Below the pieces are notes generated by a model. The model saw only the letters and a list, made by a program, of their open reading frames with translations, was not told the DNA's origin and did no database searches. Shown here piece after piece: positions 26,818 to 35,123 of a stretch of 54,801 bases of DNA; the stretch's first letter is position 1; the number at the start of each line of letters is the position of its first letter. Both the position numbers and the translations under genes were made by a program. Origin of the DNA: a virus; the IMG/VR virus record IMGVR_UViG_3300030101_000387, positions 1 through 54,801 of that record; one strand, 5' to 3'.

Positions 26818-27152
26818 GCGCTCCCCTTTGTCTTTGTCCATATATCTAATGTATAAACGTTACCGTCTTTACTTACAACAGGTTTGTCTTCTTCCTCACT
26901 ATGTAAACCCAGTAAATAATTTCTGTGATCCTCAACTAAATCGTATATTTCTGGATTATCTGTAGCCACATCTAAAAATGCTGACATCATTGTAGCTATA
27001 CTTATAATTCTAGTCATAACTTTTTGAGGTATTTCATTGTCAGGAGAGATTACTAGCCCTACGTTTATGTCTCCACCCCACTCGTCAGGATCTTCATAAT
27101 CCATAGGACTTATAACTATCGCTATTTCATCGTCTCTTAAATCATGGCCCAT
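26814..27152 (-). CDS. Conserved-looking early protein, unknown
   Basis: This 112-residue acidic protein has no membrane segment. It has an N-terminal strand region (EIAIVISPMDYEDPDEWGGD) and a middle helix with Met residues (IISIATMMSAFLDVA). It overlaps both neighbours by 1-4 bases between endonuclease I and the DUF3310 gene, so it belongs to the same translationally coupled block. No family is recognised. Confidence 0.65.
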   Translation of the reverse strand: MGHDLRDDEIAIVISPMDYEDPDEWGGDINVGLVISPDNEIPQKVMTRIISIATMMSAFLDVATDNPEIYDLVEDHRNYLLGLHSEEEDKPVVSKDGNVYTLDIWTKTKGSA

Positions 27153-27571
27153 TAGCTTTTCCCTTTTGCTTTTAGCTTTATGCGTTTAATTTTAATTTCT
27201 TTACCTGTTTCTTTCAGCCACGCTTCAGGTATAACACGATGCGCCCACTTAAAGCTATGTTTATCACACCAATCATAATATCTAGATTTAGAACCCTTAT
27301 ACAGCTTTGAATTACAATTACTAAATACAAAACGTATGTCTAGCTCTGGGTGCTGCCTCTGTATTTCACGATGCTTGTACCTATCGGCAACACTAAAGAT
27401 ACCCTTTGCTTCAATTATAATACCATTGTCTAAGATAAAATCAGGAGTGTAAGTACGATAACGTAGATCCTCCCATTCTATCTTGAGTACTTCATATCTA
27501 ACTTTTGCTTGTTTCTTTTTTAGATACGAAGCGATATTTTTTTCTAGACCACTACGGTATCTTACAGCCAT
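27152..27571 (-). CDS. T7-type endonuclease I (Holliday junction resolvase)
   Basis: This 139-residue protein aligns by eye with T7 gp3: FRSGLE (here YRSGLEKN), then YTPDFILDNGIIIEAKG carrying the D and E-x-K metal site (about residues 43-56), then REIQRQHPELDIRFVFSN, and KLYKGSKSRYYDWCDKH, SFKWAHRVIPEAW. It cuts branched DNA such as Holliday junctions and helps resolve replication intermediates and degrade host DNA. It overlaps the exonuclease gene by 10 bases at its start. T7 gp3 has 149 residues, so the length fits. Confidence 0.92.
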   Translation of the reverse strand: MAVRYRSGLEKNIASYLKKKQAKVRYEVLKIEWEDLRYRTYTPDFILDNGIIIEAKGIFSVADRYKHREIQRQHPELDIRFVFSNCNSKLYKGSKSRYYDWCDKHSFKWAHRVIPEAWLKETGKEIKIKRIKLKAKGKS

Positions 27572-28332
27572 TTAGGTAAATCAATAACGCTGTAGTTACC
27601 CCACCCTGTTCCATAGTCTAAAGAAAGATCAGCAAAAGCTATTTGATCTAGTGTATCATGCATACGATTTTTAGCGTTATTCAAGAGGTCTGAACTGACT
27701 ACATGCATGTGTGAAACATAAGGACTGGATTTTTCACAAGCTATAAAAGAAAACTCTTTGACTTCAATACCTGCTAATTCTATTACGTATTTGTAAAACG
27801 CTGCCTGAATATCGTATGCATATTTAAAACACTCTTTAGAAAAACCTGCAGGAGAAGCGTCTATAGTTGTCTTAACGTCATAGACTGCACCCTCTTTGGT
27901 TATCATGAGGTCAGGTCTTGTCTTTAACTCTAGTCCTGATCTAGGACATCTTTCAAAAATACTAACTTCGTTAACTCTATCTTTGTGTCTGAGTGCTTTA
28001 CCACATTTGTTATTTTCTAAAGCAGACTTAGCCATCTTGTGTGCCATGTAGTATTCTACTTCAGTAAGAAGAATCTGATCTTCCTGTAGTTCTTTTTCTA
28101 GCTCTTTAAAGGATTTAGATGTTTTAGTTTTTGGACCCTTTACAACTAAGTCCTTATCTTCTTCTAAGAGTAATGCATGAACTGCACTACCTAAATTAAA
28201 AGCTGAGGATTGTTTTTGCTTTTGTCCTCTCCAATGTGCTAGTGATTTTTTATATACTGTCTTGACTGCCGAAGAGGAGATACCACTCATTGAATGATAC
28301 CTCGTATTCGATAAGTCTTTGATTATGCCCAT
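27562..28332 (-). CDS. PD-(D/E)XK exonuclease, RecE/exoVIII-like
   Basis: This 256-residue protein begins with a region typical of RecE-type and DUF3799-type phage exonucleases (ISSSAVKTVYKKSLAHW, then FNLGSAVHALLLE). Residues about 135-160 carry the metal site: ELKTRPDLM (Asp), then AVYDVKTT, where D-x-K is the D/E-x-K pair, followed by a QAAFYKYVIEL helix with the usual Gln/Tyr. It probably degrades one strand of duplex DNA for recombination-dependent replication, with the SSB-like neighbour as partner. It starts within the stop of the preceding gene. Confidence 0.85.
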   Translation of the reverse strand: MGIIKDLSNTRYHSMSGISSSAVKTVYKKSLAHWRGQKQKQSSAFNLGSAVHALLLEEDKDLVVKGPKTKTSKSFKELEKELQEDQILLTEVEYYMAHKMAKSALENNKCGKALRHKDRVNEVSIFERCPRSGLELKTRPDLMITKEGAVYDVKTTIDASPAGFSKECFKYAYDIQAAFYKYVIELAGIEVKEFSFIACEKSSPYVSHMHVVSSDLLNNAKNRMHDTLDQIAFADLSLDYGTGWGNYSVIDLPKWL

Positions 28333-29189
28333 TAATCTTCTTCTTCGACATTTACAAATTCAGCAACTAGTGCAGCTTCCTCTTCAGTTACTGAGTCTTT
28401 ATTTTTTTCTTCCCACTGATCTAAAATCTGTGCGTTTTCATTCGTAATGTACTCTAAGAAGTTACTTAGTATTTCCTGATCAGTATGATCAAGCTCAACC
28501 CTTTCTTTAGCATCAAACGTCATAACGTAATAAGTTTCTCCACCTGGCTCTGCCCCAAAGGTAAGAGTGTGTTGTATGGGCAGGATGTTTTTTCTTGATA
28601 AAGCGTTTACCGCAAGATCAAGACGTTTAATACTTGAAGGTGCAATCTCCATAAAGAAAGCGACAGGATCTTTGATGGCGTCTATTTTATTTCCTTGCTC
28701 ATCAACAACCTCTGAGGCGGTCAATATACCAAAGATAATTTTCTTTCTTTTAATGTTTCTAATTATTTCTTTAGTTTTTTCAGGAACAGAATCCCAATCT
28801 TTAATGTAGCCTGATGGTCTACCTAAATTAAATGTACCCATGTTATCTTTAAGGTCACCCTTGAGGTCTGTAGCCATGACGCTCTTCATCATGAAGTCTT
28901 CATCACTATTCCATTTTTTGTATTGCTGTCGAATAGCAAAGATCCTTACTGTAGGATTTGATAAAAATATTTCTTCGTCATTTTGCGTAAGGACATAAGA
29001 ACCTGCAGAAACCACTTCCGTTTTCATAGCCTTACCGTCAACTTCGATCTCACCCATGATACCTTTGTGCATCAAGTTAAGTCTAGCTAAGTTCGATGTT
29101 CGTCTTTCTACTCCGTCAGAATTTGTTACGCCTACCGCTTCTGCGAGAGACATGCCCAGATCTTTTTGCATTGCTAATTCTGTACTCAT
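28332..29189 (-). CDS. Probable ssDNA-binding protein
   Basis: The protein has 285 residues from the ATG at 29189, chosen because GGAAGTG lies just upstream; longer starts lack a site. It has no catalytic motif. The body looks beta-rich (SAGSYVLTQNDEEIFLSNPT, VRIFAIRQQYKKW), and the C-terminus ends in a strongly acidic tail (VAEFVNVEEED), the hallmark of SSB proteins that dock partners. It lies between DNA polymerase and the exonuclease, where phages of this group encode an SSB. Alternatives include a recombination mediator. The call is by position and tail. Confidence 0.58.
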   Translation of the reverse strand: MSTELAMQKDLGMSLAEAVGVTNSDGVERRTSNLARLNLMHKGIMGEIEVDGKAMKTEVVSAGSYVLTQNDEEIFLSNPTVRIFAIRQQYKKWNSDEDFMMKSVMATDLKGDLKDNMGTFNLGRPSGYIKDWDSVPEKTKEIIRNIKRKKIIFGILTASEVVDEQGNKIDAIKDPVAFFMEIAPSSIKRLDLAVNALSRKNILPIQHTLTFGAEPGGETYYVMTFDAKERVELDHTDQEILSNFLEYITNENAQILDQWEEKNKDSVTEEEAALVAEFVNVEEED

Positions 29190-29230
29190 TTTTTTCACTT
29201 CCTTCAAAGTTAAAGATGGTTAGTTATACT

Positions 29231-31279
29231 CTAAACGTCTATTGTGTCAAGCCAATTATCTCCTATCTTGGCTTCAAGTAAGAGAGGCACATTCATTTCT
29301 ATATCGTATGCGTCTTTTATGACACAGTTTAGATTCTTGTTTATAATCTCAACGATAGTCAAGACTTTACGTACTTCGTCAGGGTGCACATCTATTACCA
29401 TAGAGTCATGCACTGTATTGACTAAGCATGATTGTAGAGGTTCAAGCAATCGCTCAAACTCTAGTAGTACTACAGGAACAATATCACCTGTAGCAAATCC
29501 TTGTACTGGGTAATTCTTTATCATAGTAAAGTGTGACACACTACCATTACTCCTTCGAGTCACTTCAGGGAATGCGTATTGTCTACCACTCACATTAGTA
29601 ATTTTTAGAAACCTCACGGCTTCATCACCTAGATTCTTATGCCACTTGGCTACACCTTTATACTTATCAGTAAAGTGTTGGTAGTAAGCAGCTACAGCTT
29701 TAGTTCTACCGTAACCTGTAGCGCCAAAGAGAGGGGCAAAGGTATGCTCCTTTGCTGCCTGACGCTCTGTAGGCTGTCCTGCATTGCTTATTACCTGTGC
29801 CGTGTAGGAATGCACATCAAATCCTGTTTCTATCTCCTGCATGGCTGTGCTGTCTTGTGAAAGAAATGCAGCAACTCTGAACTCCAACTGGGCAAAGTCA
29901 CATTCCATGATCTGACCACCTTCCCAACGTGATATAAACACACGCTTTACTGGAAATGTTCCTCCTCTAGGCATGTTTTGCATGTTGGGATTTCTTCCAG
30001 AAAATCTACCTGTACTGGTGATGTGCTGGGTAAGGCTGACGTGTAAGATTCCGTTAGGTTTGGTGTGTATTTCGATACCATCCACGAAACTGCTAAGGTA
30101 ACTGCTGATAGCAGACAAACGCTTAAGATCAGTAAGAAAGCTAAGAGCAAGCTGCATATTGTTATTCGTAGCGGTAGTAATAAGACTTTCCAAATTACCT
30201 TTACTAGTACTGAATCCATTTGCGCTTATCCAATTTTTGTTTGGTGCAGAAAAACACAACCCTGCTACTTGTTTTGTTTCTTTTAATTGATAGCCTCGGG
30301 TTTCACAGTCTTTACATTTGTTTGCTTTTTTGTAAGGCGTACCGTCTTTTCTTTTCTTGTGCACATACCCACGTCCACCGCATGTTGCACAGGTAAAAGC
30401 TCTAGTCTTTTTAATGATAGAACTATTTGCTTCAACTGCTTCTTTGAACTCTTGTTTTGTATTCGTGTATTCAAACAGATCAGCCCATTCTTTTTTGTTG
30501 TGCACACGTCTACTAAATATAACTTGAGATGCTTGTTCTGGACTGTTGAGATTGATAGGTGTGTCACCCATAAGATCACGAGTCTTGCGCTGCAGCCTGT
30601 CTTCTATCTCAGCTTTCTCTTTCTCAAACTCTATTCGGACTTGCTGAAGGGCGGTTCTGTCCACACGGATTCCTGACATATACATTCTGGTGAGGGCTTT
30701 ACAGGTGCGGAAGGTAATGTCTTTAACTCTATGTAAGGACTCTGATTCTGGCTTTGCGTAGTCTTGTTCCAAGGCAAGGAACAACTCACGAGTAATGTCG
30801 AGGTCACTCCTAAGATAAAAAAGAAGCTCTTGTAAAGGTATCTCATTGGTGTTGTATCCTTTCTTGTAATACTCTTTGAGAGTGTCTTGCTTCTGGTAGT
30901 TTAGATTCCTACGTTCAGCACAAGCCTCAAGACTTATAGGTTCTTTCTTGCCACGTTGTAATAGATACTCAGCTAACATCGTATCATAGATGTCACCGTC
31001 ATACTTGAAACCCGACTCCCACAACCACATCAAGTCATGCTGTGCGTTATGCATAATTAATAAGGTTGTTTTATCTAGTATATCTTGAATGCTTTTTGTT
31101 TTAGAACCTCCAACATCTTGTGACTCTTTATGATTAAGCGTAAACAAATATGTCTCGTTTACTCTGTCTACATTTTGTACACCCACCTGTACAAGTTCAA
31201 GACCAGGTTCAAACGGATCAAGAATGTTTTTCTTTTCTCTTTTAGTTATCGTATTTTCTACGTCAAGTACAAGTCTCAT
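29231..31279 (-). CDS. Family A DNA polymerase with inserted DnaJ-like zinc finger
   Basis: This 682-residue replicative polymerase has a 3'-5' exonuclease at residues 1-170 (Asp6/Glu8, HNAQHDL near 77-83, YDT near 98, SDLDI near 158). The polymerase has motif A at DFAQLEFRV (Asp461), the O-helix R506-x3-K510-x3-F514 with F518 where Pol I has Tyr766, and motif C at VHDS (His624, Asp625). Between them, residues 297-329 form a four-cysteine finger (CATCGGRGY then CKDCETRGY) like the DnaJ central domain. This insertion was described for SAR116 phage HMO-2011. Position 762 (E. coli numbering) is Phe. Its ATG overlaps the helicase stop. Confidence 0.95.
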   Translation of the reverse strand: MRLVLDVENTITKREKKNILDPFEPGLELVQVGVQNVDRVNETYLFTLNHKESQDVGGSKTKSIQDILDKTTLLIMHNAQHDLMWLWESGFKYDGDIYDTMLAEYLLQRGKKEPISLEACAERRNLNYQKQDTLKEYYKKGYNTNEIPLQELLFYLRSDLDITRELFLALEQDYAKPESESLHRVKDITFRTCKALTRMYMSGIRVDRTALQQVRIEFEKEKAEIEDRLQRKTRDLMGDTPINLNSPEQASQVIFSRRVHNKKEWADLFEYTNTKQEFKEAVEANSSIIKKTRAFTCATCGGRGYVHKKRKDGTPYKKANKCKDCETRGYQLKETKQVAGLCFSAPNKNWISANGFSTSKGNLESLITTATNNNMQLALSFLTDLKRLSAISSYLSSFVDGIEIHTKPNGILHVSLTQHITSTGRFSGRNPNMQNMPRGGTFPVKRVFISRWEGGQIMECDFAQLEFRVAAFLSQDSTAMQEIETGFDVHSYTAQVISNAGQPTERQAAKEHTFAPLFGATGYGRTKAVAAYYQHFTDKYKGVAKWHKNLGDEAVRFLKITNVSGRQYAFPEVTRRSNGSVSHFTMIKNYPVQGFATGDIVPVVLLEFERLLEPLQSCLVNTVHDSMVIDVHPDEVRKVLTIVEIINKNLNCVIKDAYDIEMNVPLLLEAKIGDNWLDTIDV

Positions 31280-32505
31280 GCTAGGAACGTGCTTCTTTCT
31301 ATGTCTAGCTCACAATGTATAGTGCCATGCCAGCCACCCCTAAGTTTATTCTTTGCAATGTTTAAGTGGCGTTGACGTGTTTCTTCTTCACTCATACCTT
31401 CTACTACTTTGTTCTGCGATAAAAGTATCATCAAGTCAGCCTCTGCTGCTTTACCAGTACGGCTACCCTCTAGCATAGATTGATCTGGATGCACTAAACC
31501 TTCTGCTACTGCACTCAATTGAGACATCCATATAACAGCACACTTATACTGCTTTGCTATGTTACGTGCGTGTATTGCAGCCTCTTTTAAATATAAATCG
31601 GATCGTTCACCTTTACCTGATGAAAACTTGTCACCCATATCTAGCACAAGAATGTCTGGTTTAGATTGTTTTACAACAGCCTCAACCCAATCCATATTTT
31701 TACCTGAGCTTTCTTTAATAAAAATATTCTCGTCCACAGGTTTATATCTCAGTGTAGCTAAAGCCCTATTTGCATACACCTCTTCTACGCTCATGTTTGT
31801 AGCTGCACATATATACCTTAAACATACACGTTCATATCCTTCTTCGTTCAGTAAGATAATACATTTAGCCCCTTGCTCCACAAAACCTTTTTCGGATGCA
31901 ATTATACTAGCATGAAAACTTGTTTTACCTGTGTTAGGTCTTGCACCCACAACGATAAAGTGACCAGGGCTAATGCCTTTAACTCTTCGTGCTAATGACG
32001 GTATGTTAAATTTCCATTTAGACTGTTGGTCATTAAGTTTTAATACTGTTTCTAAAGATGTATCATCCCAATCAATAGAAATCTTAGGCAGAAAATTATC
32101 TTCATAATCATTTAGTATACTTCGTAAAGGCTCTAATCCAGTCCTTGAACCGTTGACATAATCAAACCCTACATTGGCAATCTCTTCGCCTATCGTTTGT
32201 TGAAATAGTTTTGACAGAACATCTGTCGCTATCTCTTTATTCAAAGGTTTTTCTTTGGCTATTTTGCTGAATAGATCACGATATAGTTCTCTGTTTGCTG
32301 TAGTCATACTCCTGTTGTTAGACTCAAACAATGCCTGTAGTTCCACAGGAGTAAGGTTCTTGTCGTACGTATCCATAGCGTAGTCTAGTGTTTGCTTGAT
32401 CTTACGTACTTCTTTTGTAAATATTTTATCGGGGCAGCGTATACCTTTGTGATTATTGTAGAACTCTTTGTCCAGCATAGTGTGGATCAATGCTAGTTCC
32501 ATCAT
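31276..32505 (-). CDS. Replicative DNA helicase, DnaB/gp4-helicase type
   Basis: This 409-residue RecA-fold helicase has its Walker A motif in GARPNTGKTS (about residues 186-195), preceded by ISPGHFIVV, and its Walker B strand in PDILVLDMGD (about 274-283). A later arginine/serine-rich segment (LEGSRTGKAAEAD) resembles the H3 region of DnaB-like enzymes, followed by NKLRGG. It unwinds DNA at the fork. The primase is a separate gene here (33431-34219), so the T7 gp4 activities are split. It ends in an ATGA overlap with DNA polymerase, fitting a coupled replisome. Confidence 0.88.
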   Translation of the reverse strand: MMELALIHTMLDKEFYNNHKGIRCPDKIFTKEVRKIKQTLDYAMDTYDKNLTPVELQALFESNNRSMTTANRELYRDLFSKIAKEKPLNKEIATDVLSKLFQQTIGEEIANVGFDYVNGSRTGLEPLRSILNDYEDNFLPKISIDWDDTSLETVLKLNDQQSKWKFNIPSLARRVKGISPGHFIVVGARPNTGKTSFHASIIASEKGFVEQGAKCIILLNEEGYERVCLRYICAATNMSVEEVYANRALATLRYKPVDENIFIKESSGKNMDWVEAVVKQSKPDILVLDMGDKFSSGKGERSDLYLKEAAIHARNIAKQYKCAVIWMSQLSAVAEGLVHPDQSMLEGSRTGKAAEADLMILLSQNKVVEGMSEEETRQRHLNIAKNKLRGGWHGTIHCELDIERSTFLA

Positions 32506-32526
32506 ACTTGTCTCCTCTTAAGCAGT

Positions 32527-32694
32527 CTAGGAATATGTTGCTGCTATTTTCTTTTGTTGCGCTCTGTCTTGAAGCTCCTTCTGCACGTATGCGTAGTCTT
32601 CTTCTATCTTCTTTTTAGGAAGACCATTTGTAATACGCATGAAGAACTCTAACCTGTTAAGCTCCTCTTCTAGTTTGTCTGTCCTCTTACCCAT
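32527..32694 (-). CDS. Small coiled-coil protein, unknown
   Basis: The protein has 55 residues from the ATG at 32694, which has GGAGACTC upstream and overlaps the end of the preceding gene. It is highly charged and helical throughout (DKLEEELNRLEFFMRI, then IEEDYAYVQKELQDRAQQKK). It lies directly before the helicase. It could be a helicase-associated factor; no family is recognised. Confidence 0.6.
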   Translation of the reverse strand: MGKRTDKLEEELNRLEFFMRITNGLPKKKIEEDYAYVQKELQDRAQQKKIAATYS

Positions 32695-32857
32695 AACTAG
32701 AGTCTCCTTTTTTATTATTGTAAACCTCATTTAATTGTTTATCGAACTCTTTATCTGCTTTGTATCTATTGCAAGCTTCCAATACTTCATCAACAGTCAG
32801 ATCAACATACACCTTACCTAAAGGTACACGCTCGTCTATTATTGCTGTCTTTATCAT
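32687..32857 (-). CDS. Small early protein, unknown
   Basis: The protein has 56 residues. A strong ribosome binding site (AAGGAGGGATCG) lies before the ATG at 32857. The sequence (IIDERVPLGKVYVDLTVDEV, then LEACNRYKADKEFDKQL) looks like one beta hairpin followed by a helix. It overlaps the next start by 8 bases. It is shorter than the usual ORF cut-off but has clear coupling and codon sense. No family is recognised. Confidence 0.62.
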   Translation of the reverse strand: MIKTAIIDERVPLGKVYVDLTVDEVLEACNRYKADKEFDKQLNEVYNNKKGDSSYG

Positions 32858-32870
32858 CGATCCCTCCTTA

Positions 32871-33020
32871 TCAAAACATCGGATTCATTAGGTCAAATCT
32901 TTCGTACCAACTGCTACCCTCTAAGGCTAACCACATCAGCACAGGCACACCTAGTATAAAAATTATACAAACCAGGAATGCCCAACCTAAACCTTTTGTT
33001 GTACAATACTGTTCAGGCAT
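32871..33020 (-). CDS. Single-pass small membrane protein
   Basis: The protein has 49 residues. Residues about 9-32 (GLGWAFLVCIIFILGVPVLM) form one membrane segment, followed by a short soluble tail. Its ATG overlaps the stop of the preceding HTH-like gene, so it is read in the same coupled chain. Function is unknown; phage early membrane microproteins often act on host envelope or defence targets. Confidence 0.6.
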   Translation of the reverse strand: MPEQYCTTKGLGWAFLVCIIFILGVPVLMWLALEGSSWYERFDLMNPMF

Positions 33021-33228
33021 GCTTTACTTTGTACTTCTTGGGGAAGTTTTCCATGTTCATTCCCCTGCTGACTTGCTCTGCAGCCCACGAGTAATCCACA
33101 TTAAAATGTCTAGCTGCGTCAGCTATACTCTTGAAGTCCTTACCGTGTAAACGACAAGCCTTACCTCTTTGCTTGACTGTTGGCTCTACTTTAATACGGA
33201 TATGTACTGGTACGTTCTTTGGTTGCAT
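33013..33228 (-). CDS. Small HTH-like DNA-binding protein
   Basis: This 71-residue, basic protein contains, at residues about 33-56, KSIADAARHFNVDYSWAAEQ, which has the spacing of a helix-turn-helix (A-A-x-x-F then V-x-x-x-x-V) and resembles NUMOD1-type modules. Its ATG overlaps the end of the upstream gene. It may regulate early transcription or bind DNA near the replisome. The fold is inferred from pattern. Confidence 0.6.
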   Translation of the reverse strand: MQPKNVPVHIRIKVEPTVKQRGKACRLHGKDFKSIADAARHFNVDYSWAAEQVSRGMNMENFPKKYKVKHA

Positions 33229-33431
33229 TACTTCTCTCCTATGTTTCTGGGTGCATAAACTTCACCGTTGTATTGGCTACCTGTTTCAGTATCTGTTCCG
33301 AAGTTAAAATAAGCTAGTATAACTAGCAGTGCCATTATCCAGTAGAAGGTAACCTTAACCCACTTGATGAATGCCTCGTATGTTTGCTTTGCTTCTAGCT
33401 CTGCTGCGTACTTTGGTTCTACACCCTTCAT
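33228..33431 (-). CDS. Small membrane protein resembling aa3 oxidase subunit IV
   Basis: The protein has 67 residues. A soluble N-terminus (YAAELEAKQTYEAFIKW) is followed by one membrane helix (FYWIMALLVILAYFNF) and a polar tail. The layout (Gln/Thr-Tyr, then F-I-K, then a helix) recalls bacterial aa3-type cytochrome c oxidase subunit IV, a tiny single-pass family of alphaproteobacteria. The likeness is weak and could be coincidence. It overlaps the primase end by one base. Confidence 0.58.
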   Translation of the reverse strand: MKGVEPKYAAELEAKQTYEAFIKWVKVTFYWIMALLVILAYFNFGTDTETGSQYNGEVYAPRNIGEK

Positions 33432-34219
33432 TAAACTATCTCCTCTAGTTTCTTAATATCAGAACTTACTTTGTACTTGATGTCATCGTCAAGTCTTAAA
33501 GCTATTGTTTCTAATCCAGTGAAAGCTTCTATCTCCTTTTTATATTGCAGTGTCTTTTGTGCAGCGTCTGGATCTAAGGCCACTATAACTTTGTGAAAGC
33601 TATCTAAGTGTTGCATATCTGCCACACCAAAAGATGTACCAAGTATTGCTAAACCTGTTACGCCTGGAAACTCTTGGGCTGCAACCGTAGCACTAATAAC
33701 ATCTTCAACTATTATCACCACACCATTAGGTTTACCGATAGCACGAGTAAACACTGTAGGTGTTCTGTCATATCGTAACCACTTAACTTGTCCTGCGTAG
33801 GAAGTACATCTACCTGTAGCTCCTACCAGTCTACCTCTTTCATGGATAGGAAATACTACACGTTCATCCCTTACATCGTACATCAAGTCCTCCCCTTCTA
33901 GACCCCACCTACTTACAAAGCGTGTGAAATTCTTGTGCTCTGCTGTGGGCTTGACTACATACTCAGGCCAAGTGAATAACTCGTGTTCCGACTCAGGCTC
34001 TTCATACTGATTAAGTCTACGTTGTATTTCTTGTGCTGTCATACCTGAAGACACTACACCTTTAACTCTGCAATCAAGCTTGTAACAATTGTAAAGCATA
34101 GCACTGCCATCTCGTGTAGCAGTGAATGTGTTCTTACCTCTACACACAGGGCAGTCACCCCTATGTCTATAATCTTCTTTTAAATCAAGGGTTTCTAGAT
34201 AGCTTCTAATGTTGTTCAT
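33431..34219 (-). CDS. DNA primase, zinc ribbon plus TOPRIM (T7 gp4 primase-like)
   Basis: The protein has 262 residues from the ATG at 34219, which follows AGGAGC; it overlaps the integrase end by 14 bases. Residues about 20-55 hold a zinc ribbon (GDCPVC, then NCYKLDC) used to recognise the primer start. Residues about 135-230 form a TOPRIM fold with the Glu motif VVIIVEDVISA and the D-x-D motif VALDPDA that bind metal. It makes RNA primers at the fork. No helicase domain is fused, unlike T7 gp4; the helicase is the gene at 31276-32505. Confidence 0.9.
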   Translation of the reverse strand: MNNIRSYLETLDLKEDYRHRGDCPVCRGKNTFTATRDGSAMLYNCYKLDCRVKGVVSSGMTAQEIQRRLNQYEEPESEHELFTWPEYVVKPTAEHKNFTRFVSRWGLEGEDLMYDVRDERVVFPIHERGRLVGATGRCTSYAGQVKWLRYDRTPTVFTRAIGKPNGVVIIVEDVISATVAAQEFPGVTGLAILGTSFGVADMQHLDSFHKVIVALDPDAAQKTLQYKKEIEAFTGLETIALRLDDDIKYKVSSDIKKLEEIV

Positions 34220-35123
34220 TTTTGCTCCTGCGCTTATTAAGTGCATTACTTGCCCCACTAAATGTGTTGACTAGGTATGGCTTAACTGAATCAGGATTCA
34301 CATGACCTGTCACTTGCATCAACTCAAGAGTCTCAACACCTGCCTCTACCATCTCAGTGATTGCAGTCCTGCGTAGATCCATAGCTGTCAATTTCTTTGG
34401 TAGTCGTGCAGCTTCTTTGACTTCGTTGATAGCATCATCGATGTGGTCAACTGCGTAAGGTACGTATGCTCCTGCTACTGGTGTAGTCTTTGGTGCTACG
34501 TAGTCTTGGAATCCAAAGTCTTGGCTTTGTTTCTTAAGCATAGAAAGCAGGTCATCAGGTATAGGTAGATGTACATCAGCACCACGTTTACTTTGTGTTA
34601 AATCAACACGTTGTTCGTTGAAGTTAATGTTATCCCAAGTCAAGGTACGCATGTCTCCAACACGCTGCGCCCACTCGTAAGCCATGTGCACGATCAACCC
34701 AATGCTGCGCCACTTAAAGTTACCGTATGCTGTGTCAAGAAAAGACACTACTTGGTCACGAGTCCATTTGACTTTTCGTGGCTTAGTGTTCTTCGTCTTG
34801 ATCAAACGCACTGGATCATTATCCATTACATCTAACCTCATGCTGCACTTCCATGCCTTAGATAGAACAGCCTTACGATAATTAGCTGTACGCACACCTG
34901 ACACAAGCCATTGCTCGTAAGCCTGGTTAGTGTGTCTAGATTTAATACTACGCACTGTGTAGTTACGTAGCAGCTTACCTTCTACTTTAGTATTGAGTAC
35001 AACATCCAAATGTTTAGCGTAGTCTTTCTGAGACTTTGCACTTAGATTAAGGAAGTCATTACTGTGTAAATAAAAATCTACAATGACTTCTAGCTTAGAT
35101 GTATTCTTTGGTATCTCTCTCAT
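34206..35123 (-). CDS. int: Tyrosine recombinase (phage integrase)
   Basis: The protein has 305 residues: an N-terminal SAM-like core-binding domain (residues about 1-105) and a catalytic domain. Catalytic residues visible are Arg in YEWAQRVGDMRTLTW (box I), Lys in QSKRGADVHLP, Arg in MDLRRTAITEM, His in TGHVNPDSV and the Tyr of KPYL. The first His of the H-x-x-R box is Met here. The enzyme would insert the phage genome into the host chromosome. GAGGAG sits just before the ATG. It overlaps the primase gene, so it is transcribed with the replication genes rather than in a separate lysogeny module. Confidence 0.93.
   Translation of the reverse strand: MREIPKNTSKLEVIVDFYLHSNDFLNLSAKSQKDYAKHLDVVLNTKVEGKLLRNYTVRSIKSRHTNQAYEQWLVSGVRTANYRKAVLSKAWKCSMRLDVMDNDPVRLIKTKNTKPRKVKWTRDQVVSFLDTAYGNFKWRSIGLIVHMAYEWAQRVGDMRTLTWDNINFNEQRVDLTQSKRGADVHLPIPDDLLSMLKKQSQDFGFQDYVAPKTTPVAGAYVPYAVDHIDDAINEVKEAARLPKKLTAMDLRRTAITEMVEAGVETLELMQVTGHVNPDSVKPYLVNTFSGASNALNKRRSKNEQH

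Noticed and set aside
28332-29207. Longer start for the SSB-like gene
   Set aside because: The ATG at 29189 has a better site; the extra six residues come from the leader.
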